Shown one piece after another: positions 22,128-25,647 of a DNA stretch of 25,647 nt (the stretch's first letter is position 1; the number at the start of each line of letters is the position of its first letter). Position numbers and translations under genes: made by a program. Location of the stretch: IMG/VR virus record IMGVR_UViG_3300013005_000149, positions 1-25,647 of that record; one strand, written 5' to 3'. The notes under the pieces are model-generated. The model saw only the letters and a program-made list of their open reading frames with translations. It had not been told where the DNA came from and did no database searches. This DNA is from a virus.

Positions 22128-22714
22128 TTCATTATTTTCAATAGTCTTCCAAAGACATCTTTAGCTACTCCCTTATTATATGCTGAGTCTGGGATGAATT
22201 TAACAAACTCTTCAAAATTGCCGGCTTTAATTGTATCTCTCATTTGAGTTGCAGATATTCTACCAAATTGATCTGGTATAGTTTCTTTTCTAACTCTATT
22301 AGGAAATCTTTTTTGTATAGAATCAAAGTATCCAATATCTTCAACTTCTTCGGCCCCGCCTGCAACATATACTGGATCAACATCAGGATTCTCTGCCATG
22401 AACGCAAAGATGTCTTTTATTGGTGTAGACTCTTTAGATATTGATACATCTATTTTAGGATTTGGTTCTGCTTTAAGATACTCTTGCCAAATATAAAGAG
22501 AATCTTCAGGAGTTATACCATACTTAGTAACATTAGATATAATAACATATACTTTATTAATATAATTTAAAGATGCTAAATACTTTGTAGCTTCGAAATG
22601 TCCTTTGTGAGGAGGCTTAAATTTACCAGGATAAAAACAAGGTCCTACATCTGGTGATGCTTCTCTTAGTATATCTTCTGCTATTTGTCTTCCTAGTTGT
22701 TCGAAATTAATCAT
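22124..22714 (-). CDS. HxGH-type nucleotidyltransferase with prohead-type leader
   Basis: This 196-aa protein has a nucleotidyltransferase core of the NMNAT/PPAT/cytidylyltransferase superfamily: FYPGKFKPPHKGHFEATKYL (27-46, HKGH at 36-39) and ISATQMR (153-159), the ISxTxxR signature that binds the nucleotide triphosphate. Such enzymes transfer AMP or CMP to a phosphorylated acceptor such as NMN, phosphopantetheine or a sugar phosphate; the acceptor cannot be read from sequence. Before the core is a leader MINFEQLGRQIAEDILRE|A (LRE18), suggesting packaging into the head. It is coupled by ATGA overlaps to the P-loop kinase upstream and the HAD fusion downstream, so the three probably act together. 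Confidence 0.88.
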   Translation of the reverse strand: MINFEQLGRQIAEDILREASPDVGPCFYPGKFKPPHKGHFEATKYLASLNYINKVYVIISNVTKYGITPEDSLYIWQEYLKAEPNPKIDVSISKESTPIKDIFAFMAENPDVDPVYVAGGAEEVEDIGYFDSIQKRFPNRVRKETIPDQFGRISATQMRDTIKAGNFEEFVKFIPDSAYNKGVAKDVFGRLLKIMK

Positions 22715-23499
22715 GGTGTAATAAATGATTTTGCTTTAGACACAACACTTTCAGTACTATCGTCTTTTAGAGACTCAACTTGTTTTTCTATATCTTCAAA
22801 CTGTCCAGCTAAGATATCTATTTGTTTATCAACTAGCTCTTTAGATTTTGCTATTTCTTCAGGAGATTTTTGTTTAGTAGGATCTTTTTTAAATGTAGAC
22901 TTAAATTGACCAGAAGATAATAGTTCAGAAAAGAATTCTTTTAGCTTTCCAGAATTATACGCCTTCATAAATGCGCCAACCATCTTCTGTTCTGCAGGAC
23001 TAACCTCTGATTGTACTAATAAAAAGTTATCTCCAAACATACTTTTATATGTAGAGATATTTTTATATACATTATTCCAACTTGATAATACTCCAACAGT
23101 TGGTACCTTTCTTTCTCTCTTAAAGTTCCTCAAAAAACTTACAACCGGATTGGTATAAACCATGATCATCATTATGTCATAGCCTGAGGATTCTATATTC
23201 TTTACTCTGTCTACATTTGTTCCTGTAGTATCATAAAGAAAATTCTTACCACTTTTTATAGTATTAGGTAGATCAACCTTCTCTATATAACTAGACGCCT
23301 TACCTAAACTGTTATACATAGGACTATCTTTATCTTCTACATACTTGTCAGCATTAAGTTCTTGCCAGCCTGATTTTTCAAGGTCCGGTCTAAGTTGCCT
23401 AACTATATTAGATTTGCCTGCTCCGGCTCCGCCGGCCATGACAATAGCCTTATTACCATTTTCAGGTTGTTCTTTCAATAAATCTAGTAGCTTAATCAT
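22711..23499 (-). CDS. P-loop kinase (zeta-toxin/Pnk type) with prohead-type leader
   Basis: This 262-aa protein begins MIKLLDLLKE|QPEN (Glu10), then a P-loop GGAGAGKS (23-30), ELNADKYVED (47-56), YDTTGTN (89-95) and an Arg-rich lid-like segment RNFKRERKVP (124-133). This set is typical of zeta-toxin or polynucleotide-kinase-type phosphotransferases, which phosphorylate small nucleotide sugars or nucleic-acid 5' ends. The C-terminal 100 residues are helical and charged and may bind a partner. No epsilon-type antitoxin gene is adjacent, which argues against a classic toxin-antitoxin unit. The ATG is preceded by a repeated AT-rich box about 7 nt away and overlaps no upstream gene. Confidence 0.88.
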   Translation of the reverse strand: MIKLLDLLKEQPENGNKAIVMAGGAGAGKSNIVRQLRPDLEKSGWQELNADKYVEDKDSPMYNSLGKASSYIEKVDLPNTIKSGKNFLYDTTGTNVDRVKNIESSGYDIMMIMVYTNPVVSFLRNFKRERKVPTVGVLSSWNNVYKNISTYKSMFGDNFLLVQSEVSPAEQKMVGAFMKAYNSGKLKEFFSELLSSGQFKSTFKKDPTKQKSPEEIAKSKELVDKQIDILAGQFEDIEKQVESLKDDSTESVVSKAKSFITP

Positions 23500-23516
23500 A
23501 CTACCAATAAATATTA
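23500..23516 (-). promoter_or_regulatory. Recurrent AT-rich box upstream of the kinase gene
   Basis: The sense strand reads TTAATATTTATTGGTAG between the nuclease stop and the kinase ATG, about 7 nt from the ATG. It would begin the kinase/nucleotidyltransferase/fusion transcription unit if it acts as a promoter. Confidence 0.45.
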
Positions 23517-24308
23517 ATCTGTAAGTTTAACAGTATTAGGAAGAGTAAGTAATTCAATTTCAGTCTCCGGGTGCATAATCTTGTAAGTTTCATAGGTATG
23601 TAAGAACATATTGAAGTACTCGTCTACTGTCTTCTTTCCTTCAATTATTTCCCATCCTGCACCTTGCATTTTTTTGCCTGCCTTATCTGGCCCTCTCTTT
23701 GTAGATTTAAGCCATACGATACCGTTACGATCCACTTTTTGGAGGTATTTCTCTTCATAAGCTTTAGTGTAGGCTGACATTTGTAAGTGGTGGCTTTCAT
23801 GAACTGCGTTTGAGGTTTTAATATCTAGAAGCCATTTTTCTCCATTGATATCTACCAATAGATCTAGGGTTCCAGAATACTTATGTGTATCACTAAACAT
23901 GAATTCTTCTGACAATAAAAGGGTTGGCTTATATGTTGTCCAGAAGTCTGTGAATCCTAAAATCATCTTCCATACATGAGTATGATAGTTAACCTTGCCA
24001 TCAGGTTCAATCCATCTAATCTCTTCATTTTTTAAGAATTTCTCTACTGCGTTGTGTACTTGAGTTCCTTCATCACCGGCGCGACGCATAACAATATCAG
24101 CATTATGCCCCATGTCTTTAATCCACGTTTCAAAAAAAGCACCTTTAGGAAAGTAGCCTAGGATAGTAGTAACAGAGGGATAGAAAACACCAGGAGATCT
24201 TTGATAATACCTTGAATCATGTAAAGTAATTTGTCTAAGCTCAGGATCTGTCTCAACGATTCTTTTTAAGAACTTATCTCTATAGACATTCTTGTTTTGT
24301 TCAATCAT
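23514..24308 (-). CDS. RecB/Cas4-like PD-(D/E)XK nuclease
   Basis: This 264-aa protein has the motif order of RecB-family exonucleases: GTQVHNAVEKFL (81-92, His85), LLSEEFMFSD (131-140), SGTLDLLVDI (145-154, Asp149), LLDIKTS (160-166, Asp162 and Lys164) and HHLQMSAYTKAY (173-184, Gln176 and Tyr180). I see no cysteine cluster, so it is not an iron-sulfur Cas4. It probably degrades or processes DNA ends during replication or recombination. It overlaps the primase gene by 4 nt, which ties it to replication. Confidence 0.9.
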   Translation of the reverse strand: MIEQNKNVYRDKFLKRIVETDPELRQITLHDSRYYQRSPGVFYPSVTTILGYFPKGAFFETWIKDMGHNADIVMRRAGDEGTQVHNAVEKFLKNEEIRWIEPDGKVNYHTHVWKMILGFTDFWTTYKPTLLLSEEFMFSDTHKYSGTLDLLVDINGEKWLLDIKTSNAVHESHHLQMSAYTKAYEEKYLQKVDRNGIVWLKSTKRGPDKAGKKMQGAGWEIIEGKKTVDEYFNMFLHTYETYKIMHPETEIELLTLPNTVKLTD

Positions 24309-25234
24309 ATTAGTTGTATTTTTTTGAGAAGCAGGTCTCCGAAAGACATTGGCTTCGCAGTGTGTAATAACTTGGTCATATTATTAAAACCAAGGTCAGA
24401 AGGATCTTTACCTTCTAATTCTATTAAATAAACTTCTTTACCAAGATTAAGAAGATTTTGTGAATAATTGAGAGCTTCTTTAAGAGCATCTTTATCTAAT
24501 GCTAAATATACTGTTTTTACTTCAGATTCTACTAATTTCATCATGAGTGACTGAGGTATAGTCTTTCCAAATAATGGAATAGCATTACGTTTAATTGCAA
24601 TGGCATCAAAAATACCTTCACATAATATAATAGGAATAGACCAATTAACAAAGTACTCTAGGCCTATAAGTTCTGTTTTATTACAACTTGGAGCATCATA
24701 TTTACGAGCAGGATCTGGTTCAAATGATCTGGCTATAAAATAGTTTATATTGCCATTTTTGTCATAAGACGGCACTATGATTCTATTTCTATATCTACCC
24801 GTCTTACAATACCCAATATTGTACTTTTGTATGTCTTGAATAGAAATGTTTCTTTTCTTTAGATAAGTCAAAGCATGTCTACACTCAAGAGATTTATCTG
24901 GGTTATATAACGAAAGAAACTCTTCTGGCAGGGTTACCTTATTTGATTTAGTAGTATCAATCTTAGTATTATCTCCTTGAAAGTAATTCTTCATCTCAAG
25001 AATCTTTTCAGTAGGAGCGTCTACTTTTTTTAATAGCGATACCGGTGTTTTACCTTTAGTAGCAGGATGACAAGTCCAACAATTATATTGTCCAGACTTA
25101 ATATTCACTATCAACTTAGGATTATGATGCTTACAAACTGGGCAATAGAATGCATAATCCATAGTGGTTTTAGAACCTTTTCCTTTGCCAAGAACTGTTT
25201 CTAATAATCCTAATACGAGTAACTCTTTGTCCAT
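24305..25234 (-). CDS. DNA primase, zinc-finger plus TOPRIM (DnaG-type)
   Basis: This 309-aa protein makes RNA primers for phage DNA replication and is comparable in size to T4 gp61 (342 aa). The N-terminal zinc ribbon has CPVC (31-34) and CWTC (52-55). The central part includes KKRNISIQDIQKYNIGYC (126-143) and RIIVPSYDKNGNINYFIARS (151-170), typical of the DnaG core. The TOPRIM domain has ILCEGIFDAIA (203-213, Glu206), LALDKDA (244-250, Asp247 and Asp249) and KDPSDLG (276-282). No helicase domain is attached. It has its own promoter-like site directly upstream, a very short leader with no Shine-Dalgarno sequence, and is divergent to the plus-strand transcript at the right edge. Confidence 0.92.
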   Translation of the reverse strand: MDKELLVLGLLETVLGKGKGSKTTMDYAFYCPVCKHHNPKLIVNIKSGQYNCWTCHPATKGKTPVSLLKKVDAPTEKILEMKNYFQGDNTKIDTTKSNKVTLPEEFLSLYNPDKSLECRHALTYLKKRNISIQDIQKYNIGYCKTGRYRNRIIVPSYDKNGNINYFIARSFEPDPARKYDAPSCNKTELIGLEYFVNWSIPIILCEGIFDAIAIKRNAIPLFGKTIPQSLMMKLVESEVKTVYLALDKDALKEALNYSQNLLNLGKEVYLIELEGKDPSDLGFNNMTKLLHTAKPMSFGDLLLKKIQLI

Positions 25235-25238
25235 TTAT

Positions 25239-25258
25239 CAAATATAAGACAAAAAAAT
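25239..25258 (-). promoter_or_regulatory. Bacteroidota-like promoter of the primase gene
   Basis: The minus strand reads TTTTTTTGTCTTATATTTG, ending in TATATTTG (25246-25239), a perfect TAnnTTTG -7 element of Bacteroidota. It lies only 4 nt before the primase ATG, so transcripts would be almost leaderless. The TTTGTCTTATATTTG part matches the other two promoter-like sites in 12 of 15 positions. Confidence 0.6.
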
Positions 25259-25294
25259 GACATAAAAAAATATTTATTAAAAAAAATTTTTCTG

Positions 25295-25318
25295 TTTCAA
25301 ATATTTGTTGTATATTAG
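25295..25318 (+). promoter_or_regulatory. Promoter-like site for the structured leader and right-edge gene
   Basis: The plus strand carries ATTTGTTGTATATTAG (25303-25318), preceded by TTTCAAAT. The 24-nt block is matched at 23 of 24 positions by the minus-strand promoter of the 81-aa gene at 12031-12054, over 13 kb away. Transcription would begin around 25324-25326, just where the predicted RNA structure starts. Confidence 0.7.
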
Positions 25319-25324
25319 TAAAAC

Positions 25325-25585
25325 TAATGTCGTATACTCAGGCTCTATGCCATAGCTTGGTTAAATTCCATGAGTGAGTTTTAGAATGAGTAAGCTATAC
25401 GACTACCAGGAGTAAAGACTAATATATGCTTCAGGTATACAAAAATAGTTGGTAGTGAAAGCCTAAAATAATATCGGCCATATCCGACGGTTAGGTCGGT
25501 TAAAGGGTTTTAGGTATAAGCTACAGATGAAAAACAAAGTCAATTACACTCTAAAAAAAGGCTAAATACCTTTAAACTAGCTATT
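25325..25585 (+). ncRNA. Structured leader RNA (candidate cis-regulatory RNA or ncRNA)
   Basis: This non-coding stretch looks richer in G+C than its surroundings and contains several exact inverted repeats. Stem 1 is GTCGTATA (25329-25336) with TATACGAC (25396-25403), extendable by CTCA/TGAG across a 5-nt bulge. Stem 2 is ACTACCA (25402-25408) with TGGTAGT (25450-25456). Stem 3 is GCCTAAAA (25461-25468) with TTTTAGGT (25508-25515, one G-U pair), enclosing CCGAC/GTCGG (25484-25488 and 25495-25499). A competing TCGG/CCGA pairing (25474-25477 and 25484-25487) would exclude that last hairpin. No known RNA class was recognised. The rest (25520-25585) is AT-rich and without clear structure. A 16-codon reading frame (25327-25377) overlaps stem 1 and could be a leader peptide instead. 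Confidence 0.55.
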
Positions 25586-25647
25586 ATGCAAGTAGAAGAT
25601 TTTCAAATAGAAGGAGATAAAATAACAGAGGAACAGTTAAATGCACA
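25586..25647 (+). CDS. 5' end of a plus-strand gene (partial)
   Basis: The ATG at 25586 opens a frame with no stop to the window edge (MQVEDFQIEGDKITEEQLNA). This is the only plausible plus-strand gene, transcribed divergently from the primase and preceded by the structured leader and a promoter-like site. No Shine-Dalgarno sequence precedes it, as elsewhere here. Twenty residues are too few to assign a product. Confidence 0.55.
   Translation, partial: MQVEDFQIEGDKITEEQLNA

Noticed and set aside
22711-23499. Zeta-epsilon toxin-antitoxin module
   Set aside because: No small antitoxin gene is next to the kinase, which is instead coupled to a nucleotidyltransferase and carries a packaging-type leader.
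25327-25565. Several very short plus-strand frames (9-16 codons) within the leader
   Set aside because: They are too short to separate from chance. The first (25327-25377) is mentioned as a possible leader peptide but not annotated as a gene.
25325-25585. Group I intron, tRNA or tmRNA
   Set aside because: I could not find group I core (P/Q/R/S) elements, a tRNA cloverleaf with CCA, or a tmRNA tag frame. A TTAAATT loop resembles a T-loop only loosely.
1-25647. CRISPR array, IS element, integrase/att sites, tRNA genes
   Set aside because: No regularly spaced repeats, transposase or integrase motifs, or tRNA cloverleaves were seen on either strand.

Overview
This window is a block of a T4-like (Tevenvirinae-related) myovirus genome. 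The anchors are recognisable homologues of T4 head genes: gp17 large terminase, gp20 portal, gp21 prohead protease, a gp22-like scaffold and gp23 major capsid protein. A replication pair (TOPRIM primase and RecB-like nuclease) lies at the other end. The DNA is AT-rich. The starts I checked lack Shine-Dalgarno sequences, and three promoter-like sites resemble the TAnnTTTG -7 element of Bacteroidota. I therefore infer a Bacteroidota (Flavobacteriia-like) host; this is inference from signals, not proof.

Layout, read along the minus strand from right to left. (1) 25234-23514: primase and PD-(D/E)XK nuclease. (2) 23499-20868: three genes chained by 4-nt ATGA overlaps, encoding a P-loop kinase, an HxGH nucleotidyltransferase and a metalloprotease-like/HAD/ParB-like fusion. 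(3) 20852-12079: about fifteen mostly small accessory proteins, tightly packed and often overlapping, including a Dps-like protein and several modular proteins. (4) 12015-11770: a small gene with its own promoter and an upstream terminator. (5) 11742-1: the head-morphogenesis run, from a small charged protein and a two-TM coiled-coil protein to gp17, gp20, four less-known proteins, gp21, a 160-aa protein, gp22 and gp23. gp23 runs off the left edge. The T4 tail genes 18 and 19, which lie between 17 and 20 in T4, are absent from that position. The right edge (25235-25647) is a divergent promoter region. It starts a plus-strand transcript whose roughly 260-nt leader looks like a structured RNA, followed by the first codons of a plus-strand gene.

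The most interesting signal is protein-level. About fourteen ORFs start with a short amphipathic leader ending in a [LI]xE tripeptide, for example MIKLLDILLE|M, MIKLIQLLTE|A, MIKLLDLLKE|Q and MKLQELLQQLVE|E. This closely parallels the capsid-targeting sequence of T4 internal proteins (MKTYQEFIAE|A), which prohead protease gp21 removes. gp21 is encoded here. I infer that much of the window encodes a virion-internal, probably injected, proteome that includes a kinase and a nucleotidyltransferase. A second leader type carries an (R)(L/M)x(K/Q)LAG(I/L) motif. That motif also ends the scaffold protein, which suggests a shared docking signal.
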